Source of the DNA: Candidatus Poribacteria bacterium
Lineage (GTDB): Bacteria; Poribacteria; WGA-4E; WGA-3G
Assembly (NCBI GenBank): GCA_028821605.1
Contig: JAPPFM010000007.1
Location: forward strand, 62,001-126,000
Direction of reading: 5' to 3'
Length of the DNA: 64,000 nucleotides
Position 1 is the first letter of the stretch. The number at the start of each line of letters is the position of its first letter. Shown here piece after piece: positions 24,613 to 33,991 of the stretch. Both the position numbers and the translations under genes were made by a program. The notes under the pieces were generated by a model that did not search any database, was not told where the DNA came from, and saw only the letters and a list, made by a program, of their open reading frames with translations.

Positions 24613-27069
24613 TTATTGTGTTTGTAAACCTTCGTCTATTTCTGGGAAACCTGTTTTCAGGTATTTCGGATTGGTTTGGATGTCAGGGGGATAGTGGATT
24701 TCCCATATTTTAACATCAGCAATGGCATCACCATCGGAGGGGTAAGCGGGGACGAAGATGTCCGGCAGGTCACCAAGGAAGTAGAGACGGACAGCGAGGC
24801 TATTCCACCCCTTCGTCGATACATGATAGGCTTTGTTGAGATGTTGATGTTCGTCGGGTTGATGGGTTTCATAATATAAGATAACGCCACCGTGTGGTTT
24901 TTCTGCTCCTGACATTTCGTAAAAGTGACGTGTCCTATCTTTGAATGCAATGTAAGGGAGGCGCGCGATGTCTCTGTTTCTCATACGGGCGGTTAAGAAA
25001 TTAGGATGGGACTCCGCATCGGGATCTATTGCTTCTATGTAAGCAAATGGCGTTTTACGAAGATTTGCGAGCCGTTGGGGAGCACCTACTTTTTTCGGGA
25101 GGATAGCAAGGGGTCCAATCTCAAATTTTCTATCGGCATCTTCATTGCTGCCAATCATGGAATAGCCAGAGGTATTGAAGACAAGTTCATGCTTTGTTAG
25201 CATCAGATGCGTTGCGCCGTGTGTTTTCAGGAATTCAAGTGCCTCTTGCTCGGACTGTGCACAGAAGACGTGACGAAAATAGAAATGTATCCAGTGCGGA
25301 ATGTAATGATCGGAGTCTGTAATGGTTTTGACACCTCCGAGGACATTGAGTTGGTTCCCGTATGACCAACTTGATGCAACTACGGAGGCTTGTGGAAGTG
25401 TGGTTCGCATCCACTCTAATGCTTGTTTCATGCTGCCTTGGCCTGGTATTGGGTTGCGTCGGATTGTGGCGTTGTAGGTCATCTTGTTTGCATACCCTCC
25501 AAGTGTAGGTAAAAAGAGAATTACGATGAACACCATAATCGCAAGGCATGAGGTTATCAGTTTTGAGCTTAGCTCGGGATGCAGGATTTTTTTAGATTTG
25601 AGTTTTTCTGTAATGAGTGCTGGCACATTCCATAACAGTAATGCTGTACCGTAAGCGAGGGGGACACCGGTAAAGAAGTCATGTCGTTTGCCCCCGCGTG
25701 AGAGTCCGACCCATAACAGAAACCATGCGAGTGTGGCGAGTGTTACAAATTCGTTTTTTGGGCGTTTCTTTTCTAAACAAGTGATACCGAGACATAAGAC
25801 AGTTAGCCCAAATGAAATGAGAAAGAGCATGTTGCAGGCGTTGTCTCCAATGCCCCCATCAATCTGTTCGCGAAAGAAGGTTGTTATGATGAACAGAGAG
25901 AGGGTCAGTGCTAAAGGAACTCCTTTCCACTTCCATAATTGAAGACAGGCGATTATCATTCCGAGGCTACCTAACAGAAACACACTGCCGTAACGGTTTC
26001 TCCAGTAATTGAAGTCTGGATCCACTAACTCGCCAATGGATTTCATTAAGTGGCTCTCGCGAAATGGGTAAGCGGTTGTTTCAAAGATATCGGTTTGGAG
26101 AAAGAAATAGCTGATACCTGCGGTCATGGCAAGGAGTGTAAATCCCCATGCAAGTTTCTGTGCATGAGTGCGGAGCGACTCGACGTATTTGAGCAGCAGA
26201 TAGCGTGTGCCTCGCAGTGCTAAAATCGCGAGCGGCGGCAGTAACATCAGTGCGGCGACGTGTGTGGAGAACCCATATCCGCTGTGATAGGCAGGACTGA
26301 TAAGGTATAACCAAGGAACGAACATGAGTATATAGAGCAGGTACTCTTTTAGGTGTGCTTCCGTGTCCGTGGTACAGAACTTGTAGAGTTCTACGGCAAC
26401 AATCATCAAACCGAAAAAACCGAAGCCTTCCCAGCTCATACCACCCAAGAAAACGATAAAGCCTGAGAGTGCGGTGGCAATCCATCTGCGGTATCCGGGT
26501 GCCATCTGCTCTTTGTAGAGGTAACTGGTGATAGACAGAATCCCGAGCATCCAACACCATGCATCGCGGTCGCCGAACCCGGCGGCACTTCTATCAATGC
26601 TGCCGGGGAGGGTTGCTAACAGCACGCCGACGATAGTTGCAAAGAAGATACCGTGAATCCGCGTGAGAAAAAGGAAAAGGAAACCGAGACCCAAGGTAAA
26701 ACAGAAGACAGGAGCATAGCATTGAATATGATAGCGTGTGAATTTCGGGAATGCCCACGCGAAGGCTTTATGCGTGTAAGCGATAGCATAGGGATACAGA
26801 GAGAGCAGTTGCGTGTTATCTCTACCGAGGGGGAGCCAGCGGTGCATGTCGCGTGCGGGAAGGTTTCCGAGTTCAGCAATCATTTCTACTTGCCCTCTGA
26901 ACAAAAAGGCATCGTAAGCGGTAAAATGTTCGGCCGGGATATGTTCGACACCTTGGATGCGGACCCAGAAGGTAAGGCACAAGAGCCCCAAAAGGAGGGT
27001 AGTGGTGCCGATATGTTTGAAAATCGGGTATCTGCTGAGGTTTTTCCAGTGACGCGCCAATAATTGCAT
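24613..27069 (-). CDS. STT3-like oligosaccharyltransferase (N-glycosylation-type membrane glycosyltransferase)
   Basis: The 818-residue protein has an N-terminal membrane domain with about 13 helices and a C-terminal soluble domain of about 280 residues. The candidate metal/catalytic acidic residues are Asp53 in TAYDAF and the GDRDAW motif (Asp167, Asp169), matching the first- and second-loop acidic motifs of STT3/PglB. A WSYG motif (about 566) stands where WWDYG binds the acceptor sequon, so two of its residues differ. It probably transfers a lipid-linked glycan to secreted proteins. The start at 27069 follows TAGGAT; an in-frame start at 27132 would overlap the upstream gene. Two helical secreted-type genes lie just upstream on the same strand. 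Confidence 0.82.
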   Translation of the reverse strand: MQLLARHWKNLSRYPIFKHIGTTTLLLGLLCLTFWVRIQGVEHIPAEHFTAYDAFLFRGQVEMIAELGNLPARDMHRWLPLGRDNTQLLSLYPYAIAYTHKAFAWAFPKFTRYHIQCYAPVFCFTLGLGFLFLFLTRIHGIFFATIVGVLLATLPGSIDRSAAGFGDRDAWCWMLGILSITSYLYKEQMAPGYRRWIATALSGFIVFLGGMSWEGFGFFGLMIVAVELYKFCTTDTEAHLKEYLLYILMFVPWLYLISPAYHSGYGFSTHVAALMLLPPLAILALRGTRYLLLKYVESLRTHAQKLAWGFTLLAMTAGISYFFLQTDIFETTAYPFRESHLMKSIGELVDPDFNYWRNRYGSVFLLGSLGMIIACLQLWKWKGVPLALTLSLFIITTFFREQIDGGIGDNACNMLFLISFGLTVLCLGITCLEKKRPKNEFVTLATLAWFLLWVGLSRGGKRHDFFTGVPLAYGTALLLWNVPALITEKLKSKKILHPELSSKLITSCLAIMVFIVILFLPTLGGYANKMTYNATIRRNPIPGQGSMKQALEWMRTTLPQASVVASSWSYGNQLNVLGGVKTITDSDHYIPHWIHFYFRHVFCAQSEQEALEFLKTHGATHLMLTKHELVFNTSGYSMIGSNEDADRKFEIGPLAILPKKVGAPQRLANLRKTPFAYIEAIDPDAESHPNFLTARMRNRDIARLPYIAFKDRTRHFYEMSGAEKPHGGVILYYETHQPDEHQHLNKAYHVSTKGWNSLAVRLYFLGDLPDIFVPAYPSDGDAIADVKIWEIHYPPDIQTNPKYLKTGFPEIDEGLQTQ

Positions 27070-27091
27070 CCGAAATCCTACGGGTAATTTG

Positions 27092-27883
27092 TTAGAAAGT
27101 ACCCTCTTTCTCCAACAACTCTGCAACCTCATCGCCCCAGATTTTTTTGACGATGACTTTTCCTACAGCGCGGAACTGGGCATGGAAGGGCGCGGGCATT
27201 TCTGCGACAAGTGTGTCAAGTCTTGTCTTGAATTCACTTTGCATGGCATCAATCCGTTCACCGAGTGCATCAAAGGCTACCTTGGTTGGATAGCGAGATA
27301 CCCACTCTTCAGGCGGCACGATAGCTAACTCGACAAGGTCGGGGTATTTTGCGTCTAATTCTCTGCTTAATTCCGTCATCTTTTCATTCCATTTCACGCG
27401 CCACGCTGACCGTTCTAATTCATCTAATTTCTCAAGAGGGAGTGCTTCCGTTTCCAACTCAACAAATGCTGTCTCAACAGCATCGCGAATCTCGTCATCT
27501 CTGTGATTTTGAGTGCACGGTGCGTTATCCGTATAGAAAACGCCTTGTTTCTCCAACATATCGGCAACCTCGCTGTTCCAGTGTTGGGCGATGTGGGCTT
27601 TTGCTGAAACGAGGAAGTTGGACCGAAACTGCGCTGGTATTTCTGTGATCAGTGGGTGGATTCTCGACTTAAATTCACTGGCTACCTTGGTTGGATAGCG
27701 AGATACCCACTCTTCAGGCGGCACGGTAGCTAACTCGACAAGGTCGGGGTATTTTGCGTCTAATTCTCTGCTTAATTCCGTCATCTTTTCAATCCATTCC
27801 ACGCGCCATGCAATCCGTTCTATTTCTTTAATTGACTCGGCAATACGAGTTTCGTCATTCATGTGGTTCTTGAGATTTTTCAT
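27092..27883 (-). CDS. Two-repeat helical protein, paralogue of the next gene
   Basis: The 263-residue protein consists of two similar modules of about 110-120 residues. Each contains ELSRELDAKYPDLVELA and then PPEEWVSRYPTK (residues about 38-70 and 170-203), followed by a helix with EFK and a terminal WG/NSEVADMLEK-like segment. The duplication is visible in the DNA as near-identical blocks around 27280-27400 and 27685-27805. No signal peptide is apparent in this copy. I do not recognise the family. It is a tandem paralogue of the anchored protein upstream and precedes the STT3-like gene by 22 bases. Confidence 0.75.
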   Translation of the reverse strand: MKNLKNHMNDETRIAESIKEIERIAWRVEWIEKMTELSRELDAKYPDLVELATVPPEEWVSRYPTKVASEFKSRIHPLITEIPAQFRSNFLVSAKAHIAQHWNSEVADMLEKQGVFYTDNAPCTQNHRDDEIRDAVETAFVELETEALPLEKLDELERSAWRVKWNEKMTELSRELDAKYPDLVELAIVPPEEWVSRYPTKVAFDALGERIDAMQSEFKTRLDTLVAEMPAPFHAQFRAVGKVIVKKIWGDEVAELLEKEGTF

Positions 27884-27919
27884 TTTTCATTCCGTTCTTT
27901 CTACAGTTCTTATCCCCTC

Positions 27920-28648
27920 TTATTCTAAATTGGCTATCAAACCGCCAACGATCTGATTTGCAACCTCATCGCCCCATTTTTGGGCAGCGACATCTCCTAA
28001 TAGAGTGATGTACTCAATCTGATGATCGAAGGGCATTTCTGCGACAAGTGTTCTGAACCTCGCCTTAAATTCACTTTGCATGGCACCAATCCGTTCACCG
28101 AGTGCATCAAAGGCTTCCTTCGTGGGGTAGCGGGCTTGCCACTCTTCAAGCGGGATGGAACCCAGTTCGACAAGATCGGGATATTTGGCGTTTAATTCTG
28201 CGGTTAAAGCCGCCATTTCTTTCTCCCATTTTTCGTGCCATGACTGATGCGCCAAAGCGTCTAACTCCTCGGGGGTGAGTGCCTCCGTTTCTGGGTAGGT
28301 GTGATTCGGGCTGATAAGCGCGCCCAAAGTCGTTGTTTCTTGAAGTTCTGACGTTGCGACTTCGTCATGAGTGTGCCCTGCATGCGTGTGTCCATCATGT
28401 GTGTGTGCGTTGCTCGCGCGTTTTCCATCGTTAGATAGGCTTTGAGTGTCCGCTTTTGCACGTTCGGAAGTTGACCTGTTGGCGTTCACCTCGCCTATCG
28501 GTACAGCTTTATAAATCATAATGGGTTCAAGGACTGATCTGTTATGGTGCCAGAGAAAAAGCGTACCGGTCGTCAACAGTAAGAACGTGACAACAATGCC
28601 ACTCCAGAGAAACAGTTTCTGATCACGGTTTGAAGTTTTCGGAGTCAT
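27920..28648 (-). CDS. Membrane-anchored helical protein with His-rich stretch
   Basis: The product has 242 residues. A transmembrane anchor (about 14-31, GIVVTFLLLTTGTLFLW) is followed by a spacer, a histidine-rich segment (HTHDGHTHAGHTHDE, about 78-92) likely to bind metal such as zinc or nickel, and one copy of the module seen twice in the next gene (AELNAKYPDLVELG and EEWQARYPTKEAFDAL). AAGGGA precedes the ATG. Topology predicts the module in the periplasm. Function unknown; the genomic link with STT3 is only proximity. Confidence 0.75.
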   Translation of the reverse strand: MTPKTSNRDQKLFLWSGIVVTFLLLTTGTLFLWHHNRSVLEPIMIYKAVPIGEVNANRSTSERAKADTQSLSNDGKRASNAHTHDGHTHAGHTHDEVATSELQETTTLGALISPNHTYPETEALTPEELDALAHQSWHEKWEKEMAALTAELNAKYPDLVELGSIPLEEWQARYPTKEAFDALGERIGAMQSEFKARFRTLVAEMPFDHQIEYITLLGDVAAQKWGDEVANQIVGGLIANLE

Positions 28649-28802
28649 AAAGGGTCCCTTACATTTTCAAAAGATCGTTTGTTGTTCGGATACGTTCCAC
28701 CTCTATAGATCAGGACAGATACTCTTCAGCAGAACGTATCAGAACTTGAGTTGTTGTAACGATTACCACCAACTATTGTCATAGTAGTTACTAGAACTAT
28801 CG

Positions 28803-29162
28803 TTAGCTGTCACACGTGTGACTCTCACACGTGTAATATAGTACTTTGCATTTCGTGCATAGCTTGACATGATGACTGCTTGACGATACTTGCGTAGTAC
28901 AGTTGGATGCGCCACATTGTGTAAATTCCTCTGTTGGATGATTCGCGGGATGTTCCGACCCGCTCTTGTGATCTGTTATCTTCTTTTTCAAATAACCGTA
29001 GACACCTTTTATTCCTTCAATTGTAACATGTTGTGCCACGCTCTCTATAATTTTCCCGATATTATCCGCCTCCGCTTCTTTTGGCTGCATGAGCATCGGG
29101 GTGAAGAGGGTGAAAGTAAAAACAACAAGTGTTAGAAAAGCAGTGTTTCTCAATATCTTCAT
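28803..29162 (-). CDS. Secreted Cys-rich hypothetical protein (119 aa)
   Basis: The start at 29162 (MKILRNTAF) follows GGAGA by 8 nt; a longer open frame begins at 29213 without a site. A signal peptide (LTLVVFTFTLFTPML) probably ends near EAEA. The mature protein has a helical basic part and a C-terminal six-cysteine section with CGASNC and CTKCKVLYYTCESHTC, suggesting two disulfides or a zinc site. I do not recognise the family. Its stop region contains the palindrome GTCACACGTGTGAC (28808-28821) within the last codons. Confidence 0.7.
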   Translation of the reverse strand: MKILRNTAFLTLVVFTFTLFTPMLMQPKEAEADNIGKIIESVAQHVTIEGIKGVYGYLKKKITDHKSGSEHPANHPTEEFTQCGASNCTTQVSSSSHHVKLCTKCKVLYYTCESHTCDS

Positions 29163-29431
29163 TAGAGGTTTCTCCATTATTTTGCGGATCGCTTTGAGAA
29201 GGCTATTGGGCAAGTGTGTTTTGCGTTCTTTGGCAATCCTTTCGTTATAGCGTGCCAGCTTCCAATTATACCGATATCACAATACAATAGAAAACCGCAT
29301 TATCAAATCGTTGGTAACACCGTCGGTGCCCCTACGTGCTACAGTTGAGTTCACGTTTATAGTAGCAAGTATCATGCCAATGTGAAAAACCTGACTGTTA
29401 CGGGATCTCACGGTTTTTTCCACTGTAAGGT

Positions 29432-29486
29432 TTCTTTACAATTGTAAAGAATATTTACACTAAGCTGTAAAGTTTCTTTACAATTG
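29432..29486. promoter_or_regulatory. Tandem palindromic operator candidate
   Basis: A perfect 20-bp palindrome, TTCTTTACAA followed by its reverse complement, lies at 29432-29451. A second site TGTAAAG-TTT-CTTTACA lies at 29466-29482. They sit in the 461-base gap between the Cys-rich protein gene and the end of the sigma54 activator gene, about 270-320 bases upstream of the former. The spacing fits a binding site for a dimeric regulator. The rest of that gap holds a TATAAT at 29265-29270 (minus strand) and the 27-nt palindrome at 29598. Confidence 0.5.
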
Positions 29487-29597
29487 ATACACTAAACGCG
29501 TGGTTCTGACTCGAATGCCGAGCATCGTAATACCAAGTCTCCTTAGAAAGACGCGCGGACGCAAGGCATCAGCAAACCTTTCTACTGTAGGCACACT

Positions 29598-29624
29598 GTA
29601 GGGGCGAGGCCACCTCGCCCCTAC
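29598..29624. repeat. 27-nt palindromic repeat (GTAGGGG family), copy 2
   Basis: GTAGGGGCGAGG, CCA, CCTCGCCCCTAC: a perfect 12-bp stem with 3-nt loop. Its last base is the final base of the sigma54 activator stop codon (minus strand), so here it can serve as a transcript-ending hairpin. Confidence 0.8.
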
Positions 29625-30898
29625 TATATTTGTGTAAGTTCTATGCCTTCAGCTCTATAGATGTTTAACTTGGCATCCAAGGTGGGCCGGCTAATCCGTA
29701 AAACCTCTGCCGTTTTTGATTTATTTCCATTCTCTCGCGCCAAAGTTTCCAAGATGGCTGATTTCACTATCTCTTGCAGGGGTGTACCGATCGGGAAGGT
29801 CAGCACGAAACATTCTGGGGCATTAGGGTTTGTTGAGACTGTTGCATCGGTGGACGGCAATGCATGGACTTGAGGAGTCCACAAATCAGGGGGTAAGTGG
29901 TGCGGTAAGATATCTCCCTCTTCGGCTAAAAGTACCGCGTAACCTATGACACCTTCTAACTCGCGGATATTCCCAGACCAGCTGTAGGCATCAAGTAACG
30001 AAAGGACTTCTGGATGTATGTCCACTACCTTCTGATTGGAAAGGTTGTTTTCCTTTATCAAAAAGTGTTTTGCCAACGCAGGGATGTCTTCCCGCCGCTC
30101 CCGTAACGCTGGCAGCTGAATATGAAGGGGTTTCAATCGCTCATAGAGATCTCGGCGAAACTTGCCTGCTGCAACTGCTTCCGCAAGGTCGGTGTTAGTC
30201 GCCGCCAGAACGCGCACTGACACTGGAATCTGTTTTGTCCCTCCTACGCGGCGAATCTCGTTTTCTTGAAGTACCCGCAGCAATTTCGGTTGTAGGTGCA
30301 TCGGAAGTTCCCCGATTTCGTCAAGAAACAGGGTGCCCCCCGATGCGGTTTCAAATAGCCCCTTATGTAGCTGATCGGCACCGGTAAACGCGCCCTTCTC
30401 ATGTCCAAAGAGTTCATTCTCTATCAAGTTCTCTGCAAACTCCGCACAGTTCACGATAATCAGGCGGGACGTTGCATAAGGGCTCTCTGTGTGCAAAGCA
30501 CGCGCGACCAACTCTTTACCTGTTCCTGTCTCCCCAGAAATAAGCACCGGCTTAGAAGATTTTGCGAACCGGTCAATACTTTTCAGCACTTCAAGATGCA
30601 CTGTACTCTCACCGAGGAGGTCGTCGTAATTCCCCTGCAACTGCTCTCTTGATAATAGTGCTTTCGGGGGCTTCACCATTTCCGCCTTCGGTGGTATTTC
30701 GGTGCCGTTGGCAAGTGGAAACTCGCTGGACGAAAAGGCTTTTTGGAGAAACGGTTGACTTTCTTCGGAGCAGGTAAAGGGACCGGGACCGTAATGTCTA
30801 AAGTAGTTATCCAGAAGGTCCCAATCGATACTATCGGCGAGCATAAGCGAGGCAGACACATCTCCTAAAGTACTTTTACGAGTCCTTTGGTTTTTCAT
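29624..30898 (-). CDS. Sigma54-dependent transcriptional activator (AAA+ and Fis-type HTH)
   Basis: The 424-residue protein has a short N-terminus without a receiver domain, an AAA+ domain with Walker A GETGTGKE (122-129), the sigma54-contact loop GAFTGA (169-174), Walker [10 protein letters not shown] (about 192-200), and a C-terminal Fis-type helix-turn-helix (about 385-424, [19 protein letters not shown]). It should open sigma54-RNA polymerase promoters by ATP hydrolysis. The signal it senses is not evident. The start at 30898 follows AAAGGGAAAG; an upstream in-frame ATG at 30985 has no site. The target could be the promoter at 62867-62883 or others outside the window. Confidence 0.9.
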   Translation of the reverse strand: MKNQRTRKSTLGDVSASLMLADSIDWDLLDNYFRHYGPGPFTCSEESQPFLQKAFSSSEFPLANGTEIPPKAEMVKPPKALLSREQLQGNYDDLLGESTVHLEVLKSIDRFAKSSKPVLISGETGTGKELVARALHTESPYATSRLIIVNCAEFAENLIENELFGHEKGAFTGADQLHKGLFETASGGTLFLDEIGELPMHLQPKLLRVLQENEIRRVGGTKQIPVSVRVLAATNTDLAEAVAAGKFRRDLYERLKPLHIQLPALRERREDIPALAKHFLIKENNLSNQKVVDIHPEVLSLLDAYSWSGNIRELEGVIGYAVLLAEEGDILPHHLPPDLWTPQVHALPSTDATVSTNPNAPECFVLTFPIGTPLQEIVKSAILETLARENGNKSKTAEVLRISRPTLDAKLNIYRAEGIELTQI

Positions 30899-30993
30899 AG
30901 TCTTTCCCTTTTGGGACACTGAGGAGATTGTTTCTGTCGCGTTCGCTACGAGTGATACCACCCATTGAGGGTTCGGCATTGTCATGTACCGAA

Positions 30994-31896
30994 CTAATTA
31001 ATTTCCGCCCCAGACATCTGCTCTAACGCCAACATCAGTGCTTGCGTGCCCAGCCTACCGTGTCCTTGTGCTTGCACCGCCGTGTAAAGTTGATGTACTA
31101 ATGCGAGTCCCGGCAGACTTAAATTCATCTTACGCGCTTCGTCTAAAGCGATGCTCATGTCTTTGATGAAATGCTCTACAAAGAAACCGGGATCGAAGTT
31201 TCGCTGGAGGAGCCGTGGTGCTAAATTGTCTAAAGACCAGCACGCGGCAGCACCACCACTAATTGATGACAGCATCGTTTCCAAATCCAATCCGGCTTTA
31301 TAACCGTAGAGCAATCCTTCACAGACCCCGATCATTGTCCCGGAAATCGTGATTTGGTTACACATTTTGGTGTGTTGCCCTGCGCCTGCGCCACCTTGAT
31401 GGACGATGTTTTTGCCCATTGCTTCAAAGAGCGGCATAACGGCTTGAACGGCAGCCTCATCGCCTCCCACCATAATAGAGAGCCTCGCTTCTCTTGCACC
31501 GACATCGCCACCTGAAACGGGCGCGTCTATGGATGAGACATCTTGTGCTTGTGCTGCGGCGTGAATCTCTTGGGCGAGGGAAGGCTCCGTCGTCGTCATG
31601 TCGACGATGATGCTTCCTGCTTTGGCTCCCTTTAAGATACCGTTGTCGCCGAGATAAACCTCACGTACATCGGGTGGGAATCCGACGATCGTGAAAACAA
31701 TATCGGATGCTGCCGCAACTTCGCTCGGCGAATCTGCCCATGCTGCACCCGCCTCTAACAACGGATCAGCCTTGGCTTTCGTACGGTTGTAGACCGTCAT
31801 CCCGTATCCCAGGTCCATCAGGTGCTGGCACATCCAGCGTCCCATTACACCGGTTCCGATCCAACCCAATTTCGTGGTTGTAGGTTCGATTTTCAT
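30994..31896 (-). CDS. NAD(P)-dependent beta-hydroxyacid dehydrogenase (3-hydroxyisobutyrate dehydrogenase family)
   Basis: The 300-residue enzyme has an N-terminal Rossmann fold with [10 protein letters not shown] (about 11-20), the substrate motif [14 protein letters not shown] (about 123-136) and the catalytic Lys in [11 protein letters not shown] (about 174-184). Members oxidise or reduce beta-hydroxy acids such as 3-hydroxyisobutyrate, tartronate semialdehyde or glyoxylate; the substrate is not decided here. A clear AAGGA precedes the ATG. Its start overlaps the stop of the upstream flippase-like gene by 4 bases. Confidence 0.9.
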   Translation of the reverse strand: MKIEPTTTKLGWIGTGVMGRWMCQHLMDLGYGMTVYNRTKAKADPLLEAGAAWADSPSEVAAASDIVFTIVGFPPDVREVYLGDNGILKGAKAGSIIVDMTTTEPSLAQEIHAAAQAQDVSSIDAPVSGGDVGAREARLSIMVGGDEAAVQAVMPLFEAMGKNIVHQGGAGAGQHTKMCNQITISGTMIGVCEGLLYGYKAGLDLETMLSSISGGAAACWSLDNLAPRLLQRNFDPGFFVEHFIKDMSIALDEARKMNLSLPGLALVHQLYTAVQAQGHGRLGTQALMLALEQMSGAEIN

Positions 31897-32933
31897 AATA
31901 TTCCTTTCTTATTTCTTCTAAAATCCTTTGCTAATTGTAAACTAATAACAACACCACCCACAACGACTGCACAGTAGATGGTAAAGAATCGCGTTAGCAA
32001 TACGAAGAGCGGTATCAAGTCTTTGAGAATCAAATTTTCCATCAATCCAGCAGTCACAACCTCTGCCACCCCACTTGCGCCGGGGCTTGGTGCGAACAGC
32101 ACAACAAAATTGAGTAGCAACCCGATGACACTGAGTTCCCACAGCGTTGCCTCGCCATTAAGTGCTTGGACAACGATGTAACTGCCAACGATCCGTGCAC
32201 CTAAAAAACCGCAGGTTAGGAATACACTGAGCACGCAAGTCCCTTTATGGTGGCGAAGAAACATCGTCGCAAAGGCTTTATGTTCAGTCGTGAGTTCCTC
32301 CAATTTTGATGTCGTGCGTTCTAAGGCAGGGGCGAGGCGGGTGAACCGTCGCTTCGCCGCATTACAGAGCCAATTGAAAAAACGGAAAACAATTTCTGGC
32401 TTGAAAAGCAGGAGCAGAAACGAAGCGAATGCCAAGCTGAACGCCAAAAAACTAAATAGGCTCACCCATGTAGCCGTCTTCGGTAAAAAAGGCGGATCTA
32501 ACCAAGTAATACCGCCTGCGAAGACAATCAGTGTGACTAAAGTAGAAAGAAAACAGATGATGCCTGATGTTAGCGCGCCTGATAACGGCACGCCTGCTCG
32601 GGTGTAGATATACAGATGACCAACTCCACCTGTTTGAAAGGGTGTAATACACGACACGCAGAGCGTCGCTAAGTTGGCGCGGAGGCTATCCCTGAATCGA
32701 ATCTCTGGACGTACTTTCCGAATGAAAATATGGAAGCGAAGCGCACCAAATATCCAATCCGCGAACATACATAGGCACGCGCCCAACAACATCTCGACCT
32801 GCATCTCGCGAAAAACTTGCTTTATATCTTGCGTACCACTCCACAGAAAACTGATGAATAACCCGGCAAATGTAAACAGCACAAAAAAAAGCGCGCCACG
32901 AGCCACGTTTCCGCGGCTCAAGAATTCCTGCAT
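31893..32933 (-). CDS. Lysylphosphatidylglycerol synthase transmembrane/flippase-like protein (UPF0104)
   Basis: The 346-residue protein has about eight membrane helices and matches the YbhN/AglD-type family, with the features [19 protein letters not shown] (about 84-102) and [14 protein letters not shown] (about 273-286), where the PSPGASG turn is characteristic. These proteins are membrane domains of lipid flippases or synthases. Only the membrane part is present; there is no cytoplasmic synthase domain. It is translationally coupled to the downstream dehydrogenase gene by a 4-base overlap. Confidence 0.85.
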   Translation of the reverse strand: MQEFLSRGNVARGALFFVLFTFAGLFISFLWSGTQDIKQVFREMQVEMLLGACLCMFADWIFGALRFHIFIRKVRPEIRFRDSLRANLATLCVSCITPFQTGGVGHLYIYTRAGVPLSGALTSGIICFLSTLVTLIVFAGGITWLDPPFLPKTATWVSLFSFLAFSLAFASFLLLLFKPEIVFRFFNWLCNAAKRRFTRLAPALERTTSKLEELTTEHKAFATMFLRHHKGTCVLSVFLTCGFLGARIVGSYIVVQALNGEATLWELSVIGLLLNFVVLFAPSPGASGVAEVVTAGLMENLILKDLIPLFVLLTRFFTIYCAVVVGGVVISLQLAKDFRRNKKGIL

Positions 32934-32969
32934 TAGTCGCGATATCTCCTTCGTTGAGGTTTAAAGCCC

Positions 32970-33815
32970 CTATTCAGCGACAAGCGTCAGCGTCAGACTA
33001 ATATCCATGGGCATTGCTGAGTGTGTCAATGCCCCGACAGAGATGAGATCTACACCGGTTGCTGCCACGGTTTTTACTTTGTCAAGTGTAATCCCACCGG
33101 ACGCTTCTGTCACTGCGAGATCTCCCACTTCATGCACAACACTTTTCATAATGCTGGGAGACATATTATCAAGAAGTAAGATGTCCGCGCCTGCTTTTAG
33201 TGCTTCGTCAACCTGATCGAGGGTTTCAACTTCAACCTCGATCTTTGCTGTGTGTGGGGCAGTCTGTCGTGCGCGCTGCACGGCGTTGCCAATGCCGCCA
33301 GCGGCGACGATGTGATTATCCTTGATAAGTACACCGTCGTAAAGCCCAAAACGGTGGTTTTGCCCACCACCGACACGCACAGCGTATTTCTGAACGGCTC
33401 GCCATCCTGCTGCTGTCTTCCGAGTGTCCACGATTTTGATGTCGTAGTCAGCGACTGCCGCCACAAATTGCGCGGTGAGCGTTGCGATCCCAGAGAGTCG
33501 TTGCAGGAAATTGAGTGCTGTCCGTTCTCCGATTAGAATAGTTTTGGCACTCCCCTGTACCTCCGCAATTGGTGTTCCTGTGATGACTGCATCGCCATCC
33601 ATGACAAGTGCCCGAAACGTCAATGTCTCGTCTAACTTCGCGAAGACTCGCTCGGCTACCGGCAACCCTGCTACAACACCCTCACTCTTGGCAGTCAAAG
33701 TGCCTATCCCTTTTTGTACAGGAGGTACTGTGGCTTCTGTTGTTATATCACCGATGCCGATGTCCTCCGCAAAGGCGAGTTCTATTAAGGGGTCTAATGA
33801 ACGCAGATCGAGCAT
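32970..33815 (-). CDS. nadC: Nicotinate-nucleotide pyrophosphorylase (carboxylating)
   Basis: The 281-residue enzyme converts quinolinate and PRPP to nicotinate mononucleotide, CO2 and pyrophosphate in de novo NAD synthesis. Family motifs are clear: EDIGIGDIT (about 16-24), the substrate-binding TRKTAAGWR (about 134-142), KYAVRVGGGQNHR (about 147-159), IKDNHI (about 168) and LLLDNMSP (about 213). The usual length is about 280. No ribosome binding site precedes the ATG, and a dispersed repeat begins within 10 bases upstream of it, which may have displaced the original leader. Confidence 0.95.
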   Translation of the reverse strand: MLDLRSLDPLIELAFAEDIGIGDITTEATVPPVQKGIGTLTAKSEGVVAGLPVAERVFAKLDETLTFRALVMDGDAVITGTPIAEVQGSAKTILIGERTALNFLQRLSGIATLTAQFVAAVADYDIKIVDTRKTAAGWRAVQKYAVRVGGGQNHRFGLYDGVLIKDNHIVAAGGIGNAVQRARQTAPHTAKIEVEVETLDQVDEALKAGADILLLDNMSPSIMKSVVHEVGDLAVTEASGGITLDKVKTVAATGVDLISVGALTHSAMPMDISLTLTLVAE

Positions 33816-33822
33816 ATTTGAT

Positions 33823-33925
33823 GGTTATCAGTTCTCGGTTATCAGTTTTCAGACCAGAGACGCTTGTGGTAGATGAGAATGTGCCCAACTCCTACAACGA
33901 ATTAACCGAAAACCGATAACTGATA
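33823..33925. repeat. Dispersed repeat with inverted GTTATCAG...GATAAC arms
   Basis: GGTTATCAGTTCTCGGTTAT (33823-33842) faces AAAACCGATAACTGATAAC (33909-33927) in opposite orientation, about 65 bases apart. Same family as the copies at 20391, 23950, 49244 and 51333. Confidence 0.6.
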
Positions 33926-33927
33926 AC

Positions 33928-33982
33928 TTTAACCATCAACTCGTGCTTTAACACTTATAACGGAGGCGAGTTGATGGTTAAA
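33928..33982. repeat. Perfect 16-bp inverted repeat hairpin
   Basis: TTTAACCATCAACTCG (33928-33943) and its exact complement (33967-33982) enclose 23 bases. It sits just after the stop of the minus-strand TIM-barrel gene (33992) and could end that transcript, although no T run follows. Confidence 0.7.
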
Positions 33983-33991
33983 ACTATGGTC

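Noticed and set aside
29240-29262. TGGCACG (minus strand) as a sigma54 -24 element before the Cys-rich protein gene
   Set aside because: The -12 element with GC at the required 10-base distance is missing.
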